A DNA stretch of 64,000 nucleotides, from positions 1 to 64,000 of the forward strand of contig JAUMFO010000027.1 of NCBI GenBank assembly GCA_032119795.1, given 5' to 3'. Every line of letters begins with the position of its first letter. Position 1 is the stretch's first letter. The position numbers and the translations under genes were made by a program. Shown here one piece after another: positions 7,973 to 17,133 of this stretch. A model generated the notes under the pieces. That model was given only the letters and a program-made list of their open reading frames with translations, was not told the origin of the DNA and made no database searches. This stretch comes from JAGIBJ01 sp032119795 (GTDB taxonomy: Bacteria > Actinomycetota > Thermoleophilia > Solirubrobacterales > Solirubrobacteraceae).

Positions 7973-8004
7973 AGCCGCACCGGAATGGAGATTCCGGTGC
8001 GGCT
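7973..8004. promoter_or_regulatory. perfect 14-bp inverted repeat upstream of the MarR gene
   Basis: Arms AGCCGCACCGGAAT and ATTCCGGTGCGGCT around a GGAG loop, all 14 bp paired. It ends at the first base of the TATAGT -10 box, so it covers the -35 region. It could be a regulator site or an RNA hairpin ending transcripts that come from the array. Confidence 0.6.
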
Positions 8005-8009
8005 ATAGT
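8004..8009 (+). promoter_or_regulatory. -10 box TATAGT of the marR-DHA2 operon
   Basis: TATAGT lies between two inverted repeats. It would give a leader of about 35 nt to the ATG at 8051. No good -35 is visible because the inverted repeat occupies that position. Confidence 0.45.
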
Positions 8010-8025
8010 TGCTTGCAGCAAGCAA
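8009..8025. promoter_or_regulatory. 17-bp perfect palindrome, probable MarR operator
   Basis: TTGCTTGCAGCAAGCAA: 8-bp arms around one base, directly after the -10 box and over the expected transcription start. MarR dimers bind palindromes of this size, and the regulator gene starts 26 bp downstream, so autorepression is likely. Confidence 0.7.
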
Positions 8026-8050
8026 TATCCCCACCAAACGAACCGTTCCG

Positions 8051-8560
8051 ATGACCACCTCCTCCGACCCCCGCACGCAAGCCGCCGCCGACACGCCGGC
8101 CGGCCAACTCGCCCGCCAGCTCTACGGCCTGGCCGGCGTTCGTCGCGAGCTGGGGAAGGTCGCGAACGCCGAACTGCCCGGCCACGGATTCGGGGCGCTC
8201 GTCTCGATTCGCAAGCGCGAACAGGCCCGCGTCAGCGACATTGCCTGCGACCTGCAGGTCGACCTCTCGGTCGCCAGTCGCCAGATCGCTGCGCTCGTGG
8301 CCGACGGCCTCGTGGAGCGCCACCCCGATCCGGCCGACCGCCGCGCCCACGTGCTCGCCGTGACCGACGCCGGCATCGCCGCACTCCGCGAGTCGTTCCT
8401 GCAGATGGTCGGGGTCATCGACGTCGCCCTCAGCGACTGGACCCCCACCGAGGTCGAAGCCCTTGCCGCTGGGCTCGCCCGGCTCGTCACCAGCTTCTCT
8501 GGCGCCGCGACCGCGGCCGCCGGCACCACCGACAACGCCGACCAGGAGGTCGCCGCATGA
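8051..8560 (+). CDS. MarR family transcriptional regulator
   Basis: A 169-residue winged-helix regulator. The recognition region is visible at about residues 55-80 (ARVSDIACDLQVDLSVASRQ), followed by the wing (GLVERHPDPADRRAHVLAVT). The ATG at 8051 was preferred to an upstream in-frame codon that lies within the operator palindrome. Its stop overlaps the start of the DHA2 exporter gene (ATGA), so the pair is translationally coupled. This is the usual arrangement for a ligand-released repressor controlling an efflux pump. The ligand is unknown. Confidence 0.88.
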   Translation: MTTSSDPRTQAAADTPAGQLARQLYGLAGVRRELGKVANAELPGHGFGALVSIRKREQARVSDIACDLQVDLSVASRQIAALVADGLVERHPDPADRRAHVLAVTDAGIAALRESFLQMVGVIDVALSDWTPTEVEALAAGLARLVTSFSGAATAAAGTTDNADQEVAA

Positions 8561-10197
8561 GTCGTTCCGTCACGCAATCCCCGCCCGACGCCCTCCCCAG
8601 CAAGACCGGAGTCGGCGATCACGCCCCCGCCGAGTCCTCCGGCATGACGCACCGCCAGATCCTCGAAGCGATGTCTGGGCTGATGCTCGGCATGTTCGTC
8701 GCGATCCTCTCGAGCACGGTCGTCTCCACCTCGCTGCCGACGATCCTCGCCGACCTCGGCGGCAGCCAGTCGGCCTACACCTGGGTCGTCACCTCCACGC
8801 TCCTCGCCCTCACCGTCAGCACCCCAATCTGGGGCAAGCTCGCGGATCTCTTCGATCGCAAGACGCTCGTCCAGACCGGCCTCGTGATCTACACCTCCGC
8901 CTCCGTCCTGGCGGGCCTCTCCCAGAACACCTCGCAGCTGATCTTCTTCCGCGTGCTCCAAGGCATCGGCGTCGGCGCGATGACCTCCCTCGTGCAGGTC
9001 ATCCTCGCCGACCTCGTCTCCCCGCGTGAACGGGGCCGCTACGCCGGCTACCTCGGCGCCGTCTTCGGCGTCGGCACCGTGATCGGGCCACTGATCGGCG
9101 GCGTCCTGACGGACTCGATCAGCTGGCGCGCCTGCTTCTACGTCGGCGTCCCCTTCTCGGTCTTGGCGTTCATCGTGCTGCAGCGCACCCTCAAGCTCCC
9201 GCCCCGCGCCAAGCGCGCCGTGAGCATCGACTACCTCGGCGGATTCACGATCGCCGGATCTGTCTCGTCACTGCTGATCTGGGTCTCGCTCGCCGGCCAC
9301 CAGTTCGACTGGCTCTCCTGGCAGACGGCCGTCCTCGTGCCCCTTGGGCTGATCCTTGGCTTCCTCTTCGTGGTCGTCGAACGGCGCGCCAAAGATCCGC
9401 TCGTCCCGCTGCACCTCTTCGAGGACCGCACGATCGTCCTCGCCGTGATCGCCAGCATCGCCGTCGGCACCACGATGTTCGGCACGACCGTCTTCCTCAG
9501 CCAGTACTTGCAGCTCGCCCGCGGCATGTCGCCGACCGAGTCCGGATTGCTGTCGATTCCAATGGTCATCGGCCTGTTCTTGGCCTCGACGATCATCGGC
9601 CGCAAAGTCTCGGCGACCGGCCTCTACAAGAAGTGGATGCTGCTCGGCACGATCCTGCTGACGTCTGGCCTGCTCCTCATGGGCACGCTCGACGAGCACA
9701 CGAGCCTCGTCGAACTCAGCGCCTTCATGCTCACCATCGGGGCCGGCGTCGGCATGCTGATGCAGAACCTCGTCCTCGTCGTGCAGAACACGGTCGCCCG
9801 GGAAGACATGGGGGCCGGCAGCTCACTGGTCGCGTTCGTTCGCAGCCTCGGTGGCACGATCGGCGTGTCGGTGCTTGGTGCGATCCTCGCCAGCCGTGCC
9901 GCCTCCAGCATTGAGGACGGCCTCAGCAACGCCGGCGTGCCGGCGGGCAGTGGCCTCGAGTCCGGCACGGTGCCCGACCTCTCCACCCTGCCGGAACCGA
10001 TCGTGCGGATCGTCGAGCATGCCTACGGGATTGGCGTCGGCGAGATCTTCCTCGTCGCCGCACCGATGAGCATCGTCGCCTTCATCGCCATCCTGCTGAT
10101 GAAGGAGCAGCCGCTCGGCACCAAGAGCGGCCTCGACATCGCCCGCGAACAGGAGGCGCGCCCCGACGCGGGCGCGCCTGCGGCCCACGCGGCGTAG
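8557..10197 (+). CDS. DHA2 family MFS multidrug exporter (14 TM)
   Basis: A 546-residue major facilitator with about 14 transmembrane helices after a 35-residue cytoplasmic N-terminus. The motif A region is GKLADLFDRKTL at about 93-104, and the antiporter motif C is in FGVGTVIGPLIGG. A proton-driven drug:H+ antiporter of the DHA2 (EmrB/QacA) type is expected. It overlaps the MarR gene by 4 nt and should be induced when that repressor is released. It is convergent with the MBL gene, with only 2 bp between the stops. Confidence 0.9.
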   Translation: MSRSVTQSPPDALPSKTGVGDHAPAESSGMTHRQILEAMSGLMLGMFVAILSSTVVSTSLPTILADLGGSQSAYTWVVTSTLLALTVSTPIWGKLADLFDRKTLVQTGLVIYTSASVLAGLSQNTSQLIFFRVLQGIGVGAMTSLVQVILADLVSPRERGRYAGYLGAVFGVGTVIGPLIGGVLTDSISWRACFYVGVPFSVLAFIVLQRTLKLPPRAKRAVSIDYLGGFTIAGSVSSLLIWVSLAGHQFDWLSWQTAVLVPLGLILGFLFVVVERRAKDPLVPLHLFEDRTIVLAVIASIAVGTTMFGTTVFLSQYLQLARGMSPTESGLLSIPMVIGLFLASTIIGRKVSATGLYKKWMLLGTILLTSGLLLMGTLDEHTSLVELSAFMLTIGAGVGMLMQNLVLVVQNTVAREDMGAGSSLVAFVRSLGGTIGVSVLGAILASRAASSIEDGLSNAGVPAGSGLESGTVPDLSTLPEPIVRIVEHAYGIGVGEIFLVAAPMSIVAFIAILLMKEQPLGTKSGLDIAREQEARPDAGAPAAHAA

Positions 10198-10199
10198 TG

Positions 10200-11234
10200 C
10201 TACCGCCCGGCGGCGCGGCGGTCGGCCAGGACCGCCATCTGGCCGACCGCCTTGGCGCGGTCGGCGATCGACTCGATCGGGCCCTCGCCCTCAGCCTCGC
10301 GCTGCAGCGCCGTGAGGGTCACGATCAGCCGCTCGGGCGAGACCCAGTCGCGCCATGGCGCGCGCTGGTAATCACGGCCGCGCAGCGCCGCCGCGGCCGC
10401 CTTGGAGGGCGTCTCTCCGGCTCTGCGCTGCCGCTCGCCGACCTCGATCGCCCACGTGAGGTAGTCGCGCAACGTCTGCACCTGCGCCAGCCCGGCGACG
10501 GGACCGTGCCCGGGAACGATCACCTCGGGGGCGAGCGCGTCGATCCGGTCGAGTGCAGAGAGCCAGTTGTGCATCGGCCCGACCCACATGATCGGGCAGG
10601 CGCCGACAAACAGGATGTCGCCCGCGAAGAGGATGCCCTCCCCCGGCAGGTGGACGATCGCGTCGCCCGGGGCATGCGCCGGGCCGACCTCTTCGAGCCG
10701 CACCGCGCGGCCGCCGACCTCAAGCTCGAACGCGCCGCTGAAGGTGTCGGTCGGGTGCGTCAGGCGGACGCCCGCGTAGTCCCAACCGTCGGCCATCATC
10801 GCGTAGTAGCGCGCGAGCAGCTGGAACTGGGTGACGGGCGCTCCGACCTTCGGAATCCGCACCAGCGGCAGACCCTTCGTGGACCTCGCGACGGTCGCCA
10901 AGCGAGCCAGGCGCTGCGGGCTCTCGTGGGCAAACGCGGCAGCAGCAGCGTCGGTCGCGATGATCCGCGACGCCCCGACCACCGCGTTGCCCCACGTGTG
11001 GTCTCCGTCGGCGTGCGTATTGATCAGGGTGCCGATCGTCGCGGCCTCCGGCAACGGCGCGGCGGCGAGCATCGCTGCCGTTGCGGGCTCGTCCCACTGG
11101 GTGTCGATCAGCAACACCTCGTCGGCCTCGCCGATCACCAGTCCAGCGTTGGACTCTCCCCAGTCACCTCGGCCATGGATCCACGCATGGACCCCCGCGC
11201 CGATCTCCTGCCATTCCCGCTCGGTGGACGACAT
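10200..11234 (-). CDS. MBL-fold metallo-hydrolase
   Basis: A 344-residue metallo-beta-lactamase-fold protein. The metal site motif is THADGDHTWGN at about 73-83; the usual HxHxDH reads HxDxDH here, which also occurs in this subgroup. Further likely ligands lie in HAPGDAIVHLPGEG and VPGHGPVAG. The C-terminal 80 residues are helical. Substrates of this family are diverse (lactones, esters, thioesters), so none is assigned. It is divergent from the flippase-like gene. Confidence 0.87.
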   Translation of the reverse strand: MSSTEREWQEIGAGVHAWIHGRGDWGESNAGLVIGEADEVLLIDTQWDEPATAAMLAAAPLPEAATIGTLINTHADGDHTWGNAVVGASRIIATDAAAAAFAHESPQRLARLATVARSTKGLPLVRIPKVGAPVTQFQLLARYYAMMADGWDYAGVRLTHPTDTFSGAFELEVGGRAVRLEEVGPAHAPGDAIVHLPGEGILFAGDILFVGACPIMWVGPMHNWLSALDRIDALAPEVIVPGHGPVAGLAQVQTLRDYLTWAIEVGERQRRAGETPSKAAAAALRGRDYQRAPWRDWVSPERLIVTLTALQREAEGEGPIESIADRAKAVGQMAVLADRRAAGR

Positions 11235-11328
11235 GCACCACAGGCTCGCAGAGGAACCGGGGGCCGCGCGCCGCGACCGTCGAATCGCCGCGCGCGCGCC
11301 ACAAGACGCCCGCTCCCCATCGATCTTC

Positions 11329-11334
11329 TAGCGT
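11329..11334 (+). promoter_or_regulatory. -10 element TAGCGT, leaderless start of the flippase-like gene
   Basis: TAGCGT 7 nt before the GTG at 11342. Confidence 0.5.
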
Positions 11335-11341
11335 GGTGCGC

Positions 11342-12385
11342 GTGACCCGCGCCGACGACACCGGGTTCGCCGGCGATTTCGACCCCGCTGCGGTGCGCAG
11401 GAGCGCGCTGCGCGTCACCGGCCTGATCCTGTTCCTCGGGCTGATCGCCCTCCTCACGCCGGGACTCGGGACGCTGCGTGACCGCATCGGCGACGCCGCA
11501 GTTGGCTGGCTGCTCGTCGCGCTGGCGCTCGAGGCGATGTCTGGCCTCTCGTACGTCTTGATGCTCAAGCCGATCTTCCTCCCCGGGCGCGACTGGTGGA
11601 CGGCTCAGCGCCTGGGCTGGTCGGAGCTGGCGATGGGCTCGATCGTGCCGAGCAGCGGCGTGGCAGGGCTGGCGCTCGGCGCTTGGGTCTTCAACCGCGT
11701 CGGCGCCGACCCCAAGGTGATCGCTCGGCGCTCTGTGGCCTTCTACCTGATCAAAGGCTCCGCGAACTTCATCGCCGTGGCCGTCCTCGGGCTGCTGATG
11801 TTTGCTGGGCTCGGGCCCGACCTCTCCCCCTGGCTCACGCTCTTCCCGGCGCTCCTGGCGATCGCCGTCATCACCTTGGTGGTCCAGGCCCCGAGAATCG
11901 GCCCTGGCAAGCGCCCAGCGCCAGATGCCGGGCGGGTCAAGCAGATCGTCAGCACCACGCGCCGGACCATGATCCACGCCTCGCGCGAGGCCGGGGAGAT
12001 CCTGAAGCGGCGCCAGGCCATCGTCTACTTTGGTGCGTTTGGCTTCTGGTTCTTCGACAACGCCGTCCTCTGGGCGACGTTCCAAGCGTTCGGAGCCAGC
12101 CCGTCGATCTGGGTGATCCTGCTCGGCTACCTGATCGGCCAGCTCGGTGGCCTGATTCCGATCCCGGGCGGCATCGGCGGCGTCGACGGAGGACTGATCG
12201 GCTGCTTCATCCTCTACGGCATCCCCGCCGAACCGGCCGTCATCGCCGTGTTGGCCTACCGGGTGATCCTGTTTTGGCTGCCGCTCCTGATCGGTGCGGT
12301 GGCGTTCTTCTTCATGCAACGCCAGATCAAGGCGATCGAGGCGGAGCAGGCACTCGATCGAAAGCTCGCCGAGCACGACCGCTAG
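11342..12385 (+). CDS. lysylphosphatidylglycerol synthase TM region/UPF0104-type membrane protein
   Basis: A 347-residue membrane protein with about eight transmembrane segments. The family signature GGLIPIPGGIGGVDGG lies near residues 270-285, and the Ser/Gly-rich SIVPSSGVAGLALG segment lies near 100. Related domains flip lysyl-phosphatidylglycerol in MprF or move polyprenyl-linked glycolipids. There is no aminoacyltransferase domain here, so a stand-alone lipid flippase is the best guess. GTG at 11342 was chosen for its leaderless promoter; a GTG 9 nt upstream is also possible. Confidence 0.8.
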   Translation: MTRADDTGFAGDFDPAAVRRSALRVTGLILFLGLIALLTPGLGTLRDRIGDAAVGWLLVALALEAMSGLSYVLMLKPIFLPGRDWWTAQRLGWSELAMGSIVPSSGVAGLALGAWVFNRVGADPKVIARRSVAFYLIKGSANFIAVAVLGLLMFAGLGPDLSPWLTLFPALLAIAVITLVVQAPRIGPGKRPAPDAGRVKQIVSTTRRTMIHASREAGEILKRRQAIVYFGAFGFWFFDNAVLWATFQAFGASPSIWVILLGYLIGQLGGLIPIPGGIGGVDGGLIGCFILYGIPAEPAVIAVLAYRVILFWLPLLIGAVAFFFMQRQIKAIEAEQALDRKLAEHDR

Positions 12386-12518
12386 CAGCGATCGCCAGCT
12401 GACCACCGCTGCCCGCTGAAAACCGGCCGGCGCCTCGCAGCTTCGGAGCGTTGCGAATAGGTTCGCCAGGCGCCGCCAGTAAGCGGGCGCCAGTGTCCAC
12501 CACGCCCCGAGGTCCCAC

Positions 12519-14306
12519 GTGCTCCGAGCTCGCTCCCTGCTCACCGTTGCTGCCCTCACGCTCTCTGCCTCTGCGGCGCTGGTTCCCGCCGCCCTCGCGG
12601 CCCCAGTCTCACTGCCCTCCACGCCGGTCCACACCGAGCGCCCCGGCGCGCTCGGTGGCGATCCGGCTGGCGCCGTAGCTCCCGGCGGCGAGGCGGCGGT
12701 CGTCTGGCGCAACCGGGTGAGCGCCTACGAGAGCTTCCTCTCGGTCCGCCGGCGCAGTGCGGCTGGCACCTGGGGTGCCGAGGAGCGCATCGGCCAGATC
12801 CACCCCTGGCAGTACAGCGACGCCTCGGTCGCCGTCGACCCGGCCGGCAACACGACCGTCGCCTGGACCATGACCTCCGAGGGCCAGCTCCCGAGCGGCA
12901 AGACCGACTCGTCGACCGGCATCTGGGCCGTCCACGCGCCCAAGGGCCAGCCGTTCGGGGCCCCTCGGCAGCTCGGATTCGACGAGTACTCCCTCGGCAA
13001 CCGCCCGACGATCACCCGCGCGACGGCGTCCGGTGAGGTGCTCGTTGCATGGTCGGAAGGCGACAGTGCCGTGCACTACATCGCGCGCTCGCCAGGCGGC
13101 ACCTGGGGCGCGGAGAGCCAGGTGTCGGCGCCAGGCTCGGAGAGCGTCACGGGCGGGATTCGGCTCGCCGTGAGCCCCTCCGGTCGCGCCGTGCTTGGCT
13201 GGTCTGACCGCGCCGCCAGCCATTCACGCGCGCTCCTCGCCGTCCGCCCCGCCGGGGGCAGCTTCGCCCAGGCGCAGGTCGTCGGCGTCGACGATGAGCG
13301 CACGCCCGCCGTGCAGCCTGCAATGGCCGACGACGGCCGCGCCGTCGCGGTGACGACCGCATGGGGCACCATGGACACGACCACGTCGACGCTCTGGACC
13401 CTAGGAGCGGGCGCGAGCCAATTCGTCGCTGGCGGGCCGCTGCCGGAGACGGTCGAGATCCCCGAAGCCGTCGTACTCGGACCGTCCGGCGCGGGCTACG
13501 TCGTCGGAACGAAATGGGGCTTCACGGACTCCGACGACCAGCCGTGGCGCTTCGCGCTCCCACTCACGGCCGCCGGGCAGCTTGGCGCGCCGATCACCCT
13601 CGCCGCGGTAGCGCAGGTCGGCGAGCAGCTCGCGGCTGGCTTCGACGGGCAGGGCGACCTCCAGCTCGCGTGGCGCATCGAGCACGACCGCTCCGACGCC
13701 ACCTACGACGCGGAGATCGTGGCCCGCACGCTCCCGGCCGCCGGGTCGCCGTCAGCGATCCGATCGATCGCCCGAGCAGGCTCACTGCTGTACGTCCACG
13801 GCGTCGCCGGTGGCGGCGCTCGGCCGCTCGTCCTTTTCACCTACGGGTGGACCGGACTGGGCGACGTCTTCGCTGAGCCGCTCGCCGTGCCCGTCCCGGT
13901 CACGACGACGCCCGTCCCCGAGTCCACGACCCCGACTGGCGGCGGCCAGCCCGTACCGGACGCCGGCGGCTCGACGCCGCCGAGCTCGACGACCGAGCCA
14001 ACGCCCGTCCCGGAGAATCCCACCCCGACCACGCTCACCCGGGCCGCGCCACCGGCGCCGACCGCAGCGGCGCCGGCCAACAGCCCGCTCGTGGGCCCCG
14101 CAGCGTCGCCCGGCGCGCGGTGCGTGATCCCGCGCCTCACGGGCCTCAGCCGTGCCGCCGCGACGCGGCGCCTTACTCGTGCCGGCTGCAAGGGGCGCGT
14201 CGTGCGCACGGTGAGGCGCTCCGGCAAGCGGGTCGTCACGAAGCAGAGCCCCGCGGCCGGCACCCGCGCGCCGGGCTACGTCGTCCGGCTCGTCGTCTCC
14301 CGCTGA
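12519..14306 (+). CDS. secreted repeat protein with C-terminal PASTA domain
   Basis: A 595-residue exported protein: signal peptide 1-28 (ending PAALAAP), a beta-rich region to about 455 with loosely repeated 50-60-residue units carrying WGAE, VAWS and LGWS-type strands (possibly a beta-propeller), a Pro/Thr/Ser-rich linker at about 460-535, and a PASTA-like domain at about 536-595 (PRLTGLSRAAATRRLTRAGC, then KQSPAAGTRAPGYVVRLVVS). PASTA domains bind peptidoglycan stems or muropeptides, so wall attachment is likely. The GTG start at 12519 has CGAGG 7 nt upstream. A strong hairpin follows the stop. Confidence 0.85.
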   Translation: MLRARSLLTVAALTLSASAALVPAALAAPVSLPSTPVHTERPGALGGDPAGAVAPGGEAAVVWRNRVSAYESFLSVRRRSAAGTWGAEERIGQIHPWQYSDASVAVDPAGNTTVAWTMTSEGQLPSGKTDSSTGIWAVHAPKGQPFGAPRQLGFDEYSLGNRPTITRATASGEVLVAWSEGDSAVHYIARSPGGTWGAESQVSAPGSESVTGGIRLAVSPSGRAVLGWSDRAASHSRALLAVRPAGGSFAQAQVVGVDDERTPAVQPAMADDGRAVAVTTAWGTMDTTTSTLWTLGAGASQFVAGGPLPETVEIPEAVVLGPSGAGYVVGTKWGFTDSDDQPWRFALPLTAAGQLGAPITLAAVAQVGEQLAAGFDGQGDLQLAWRIEHDRSDATYDAEIVARTLPAAGSPSAIRSIARAGSLLYVHGVAGGGARPLVLFTYGWTGLGDVFAEPLAVPVPVTTTPVPESTTPTGGGQPVPDAGGSTPPSSTTEPTPVPENPTPTTLTRAAPPAPTAAAPANSPLVGPAASPGARCVIPRLTGLSRAAATRRLTRAGCKGRVVRTVRRSGKRVVTKQSPAAGTRAPGYVVRLVVSR

Positions 14307-14321
14307 TGCCCGCCGCCAAAC

Positions 14322-14354
14322 TCCCCTACCCCGGCGAAGAATTGGGGTAGGGGA
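14322..14354. terminator. hairpin after the PASTA protein gene
   Basis: TCCCCTACCCC and GGGGTAGGGGA (11 bp, perfect) around an 11-nt loop, 15 bp after the stop. There is no T-run, as is common for terminators at this GC content. Confidence 0.7.
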
Positions 14355-14405
14355 TTGGGGCGGCGCCTGATGTTTGGGGTGGGCGCCGTCCGCAGGATGA
14401 GGTCC

Positions 14406-17099
14406 ATGCCGACGCCCTCTCGACCCTCGCCCTTGTTCGCCACGACCGCCCTCCTGACGGGGCTCGCCGCGCTGGTCGCGGCGCCCGCCACGTCGCAGGC
14501 AGGATCTGCCAGCAGCGGCCACTTGCGCCCCACCGCCGTGCGCACCGACGCCGTCGCCCAACCCGGCGGCGCCCTCGCAGTGCGCGTCGTGCTCAGCGCC
14601 ACGGGCGAGGTAGGCCAGCGCACGGGCGTGGTGGTCTACCTCTCGGCCGACGCCAAGCGCTCGGCCAACGACACCCGCCTGCGCTCGACCGTCAAGACTC
14701 CGAGGTTCGCCGCGAGGAGTAAGGCGACGTTCACGGCCACCGTGAAGCTGCCGACCGACCTGCCGCTGCGCACCGTCCGCGTGATCGCTTGCGTGAACGA
14801 GTCCGTCAAGGGCCCCTCCAAGCAGCCCGCCAAGGACTGCCGCACCGCGAAGGCACCGCTACAGATCGTCGCGGCCGTCGGGCCATCCGCCACGCCGAAA
14901 GCGCTGATCGCCGCCGACCTCGCGGCCGGGCGAATCAAGCCGGATCAGGCACTCGGCTACCGCGCCCTCGCGGTCTTCGGCGACCAGCGCCTCCCGGCGA
15001 AGTACTCCGGCGGCGCCGCTGCGGGCGGCGACGACTCCGTCATGCGTGAGCTGGCCAGTGCGTGGGGGACGCTGTCTGCGCCCGTCAAGAAACAGGTCGG
15101 CAAGTACTTCCTGCCGACGCCGCTGCGCGACGCCACGCCGGCGGAGCTCAAGGCCGGTGGCGCGAAGCGCCGCCCCACCAAGGGCACCCCGAAGGACCCC
15201 AAACCAGCGCAGCGCCAGCAAGACGGCTCAGGCGCCGGCATCGACGCCGAGGCCACCCCAGAGGTCGACCCGAGCGTCTGCGACACCGAGTACTTCAAGT
15301 CGAAGTCGTGGCAAAGCCGGGCGGCAGCGGGCGGCAAGATCCGCATCCACTGGCGCACCGACCGACCGGAGGACGGCAAGGACGCCGCCAGCATCGCCTC
15401 CGACCTGACCGCCGCCTATGCCAAGTACAAGACGCTGCTCGGGCGCGAACCGCTGCCAGACTCGGAGGTCGACTGCTACCACGGGCCCGACGGCGCCCTC
15501 GACGTCTACGTCGACCGCGTGATCGGCAAGTCCGCGATCACCGTCCCCTCGACGCAGGCCACCGGCAACCAGGCCGACTGCGAGGGCTACCCGGGCTTCA
15601 TCGTCACGAACCCGACCGACGCAACACTGTCGATGCGGTTCGTACTCGCGCACGAGCTCTTCCACGTCTTCCAGATGAGCTACTCCTACCACTCGGGCTG
15701 CAAGGACTACGCGTGGTTCGACGAGGGCTCAGCCAACTGGGCGGCGCACACCGTCTTCCCGACCGACGACTCCGAGCACCTGTGGGACGGCCAGCTGATC
15801 GGCGTGCACAACGACGTCGCCGACGAGTACTACTCGTGGGTCTTCACCCTCTGGATCGAGCAGACGCTCGGCGCCGACAAGATCCGCAAGACGTTCGAGC
15901 AGTTCGAGGCCCAGGGGAACGCCGTCCACGCCGTCGACGCCGCCATCGGCACGTGGCGCAAACACTTCCTCGACTTCGCCAAGCACGGCTGGAACCAGGC
16001 GCCCTACGCCTCCTTCGCGTCCTGGGATCGCCTCGCCGCCCAGCCGCGCCCGCACTACCAAGACGTGACGCAGGCCAACCTGTTCCTGGCCGGCCAGCCA
16101 ACGCGAACGGCCTACGCGGAATTCGCCGTCGACACGCGCGGCCGCGACTATCGGCGCTACCCGGTGACCGACGACAAGATCCGCGAGATCGTGTTCAAGA
16201 ACGACCTTGCGGGCAACCCCGACGCACGCATCGGCGCGATCCTCACGCTCCGCGGCGGGCAGACCCGCTTTGAGGACTGGAGCGGCCAGGAGTCCGTGAA
16301 GCTCTGCCGCGACGAGGCCGAGGACGACGTCACGGAGATCGTGCTCGTCTACGCCAACTCCAAACTCGACGACAAGTGGGCCACGGGCGGGCAGATCACC
16401 GGCCGCCCCGAGCTAGCCCTGCGCGACACGTGCGACACCCTGCCGTGGCACTACAAGATCCTGTCCGCCAGCCTCAAGACGCACCTGGATGGCCAGCGCG
16501 CCGCCGGCACGGGCTCCTCCTGCCTGGCCAAGGGCTACGACACCCGGGACCAGGTTGACTTCACCGCGGGCGCCGGCCCGCAGCCGTTTGATCCAGAGCA
16601 GAACGTCGTGAAGCAGCAGCGCTACGGCGACGCGCTCGAGGCCCGCTTCCAGGCGAAGGCCCCGGGCGCGAAATGGGAGCACCTGCTGACGGGCTGTGAG
16701 CGGCCGTACCAGCCGCCGACGAGCTTCTGCCAACAGCGCCGCACCGAGCAGGCCACGGGCGACTGGACGCTGGGCTTCTCGCTGCGCGCGAGTTCTCGAA
16801 AAGCTCCGTCCGCAACGCTGACGTGGTACGTCGGCTCGATCATCGGTGGCTACTTCGACGCCGACGACTCGGTCTGCAACGTCTTCACGATCAGCAACAT
16901 CATCGAGGACGACGCCGTCATCGAGTCGCAGGTCGCCTTGGAGACGCTCGAGCGCACCACGCCGTTCACGCTGACGCTCAACGGCGACACCTCGTGGGAT
17001 CGCGACAGCTCCGGAAAGCCGGTGAGACTGACGTATTCCTGGGACTACGCGATCACGCTGCAGCGGGTCGCCCCGGACGGCTCGCCGCTGACCTCCTAG
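14406..17099 (+). CDS. secreted HExxH zinc metalloprotease (gluzincin-like)
   Basis: An 897-residue exported protein: signal peptide (about 1-33, ending ATSQAG), then a beta-rich domain resembling CARDB-type adhesion modules (AVRVVLSATGEVGQRTGVVV). The protease core has HELFH at 416-420 and DEGSANW with E440 as probable third ligand. HExxH followed by Glu about 20 residues on is the gluzincin layout. The region ENQ..C..E..PG before the helix and several Cys pairs (CNEVF, CQQRR) suggest a disulfide-stabilised extracellular enzyme. The last 400 residues are unassigned beta-rich sequence. Upstream in-frame starts exist. 14406 is favoured by CAGGAT 7 nt before it and by the signal peptide. Confidence 0.8.
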   Translation: MPTPSRPSPLFATTALLTGLAALVAAPATSQAGSASSGHLRPTAVRTDAVAQPGGALAVRVVLSATGEVGQRTGVVVYLSADAKRSANDTRLRSTVKTPRFAARSKATFTATVKLPTDLPLRTVRVIACVNESVKGPSKQPAKDCRTAKAPLQIVAAVGPSATPKALIAADLAAGRIKPDQALGYRALAVFGDQRLPAKYSGGAAAGGDDSVMRELASAWGTLSAPVKKQVGKYFLPTPLRDATPAELKAGGAKRRPTKGTPKDPKPAQRQQDGSGAGIDAEATPEVDPSVCDTEYFKSKSWQSRAAAGGKIRIHWRTDRPEDGKDAASIASDLTAAYAKYKTLLGREPLPDSEVDCYHGPDGALDVYVDRVIGKSAITVPSTQATGNQADCEGYPGFIVTNPTDATLSMRFVLAHELFHVFQMSYSYHSGCKDYAWFDEGSANWAAHTVFPTDDSEHLWDGQLIGVHNDVADEYYSWVFTLWIEQTLGADKIRKTFEQFEAQGNAVHAVDAAIGTWRKHFLDFAKHGWNQAPYASFASWDRLAAQPRPHYQDVTQANLFLAGQPTRTAYAEFAVDTRGRDYRRYPVTDDKIREIVFKNDLAGNPDARIGAILTLRGGQTRFEDWSGQESVKLCRDEAEDDVTEIVLVYANSKLDDKWATGGQITGRPELALRDTCDTLPWHYKILSASLKTHLDGQRAAGTGSSCLAKGYDTRDQVDFTAGAGPQPFDPEQNVVKQQRYGDALEARFQAKAPGAKWEHLLTGCERPYQPPTSFCQQRRTEQATGDWTLGFSLRASSRKAPSATLTWYVGSIIGGYFDADDSVCNVFTISNIIEDDAVIESQVALETLERTTPFTLTLNGDTSWDRDSSGKPVRLTYSWDYAITLQRVAPDGSPLTS

Positions 17100-17133
17100 G
17101 GTGAACGCGGTCGACCGAGAGAACGGGGAACTC

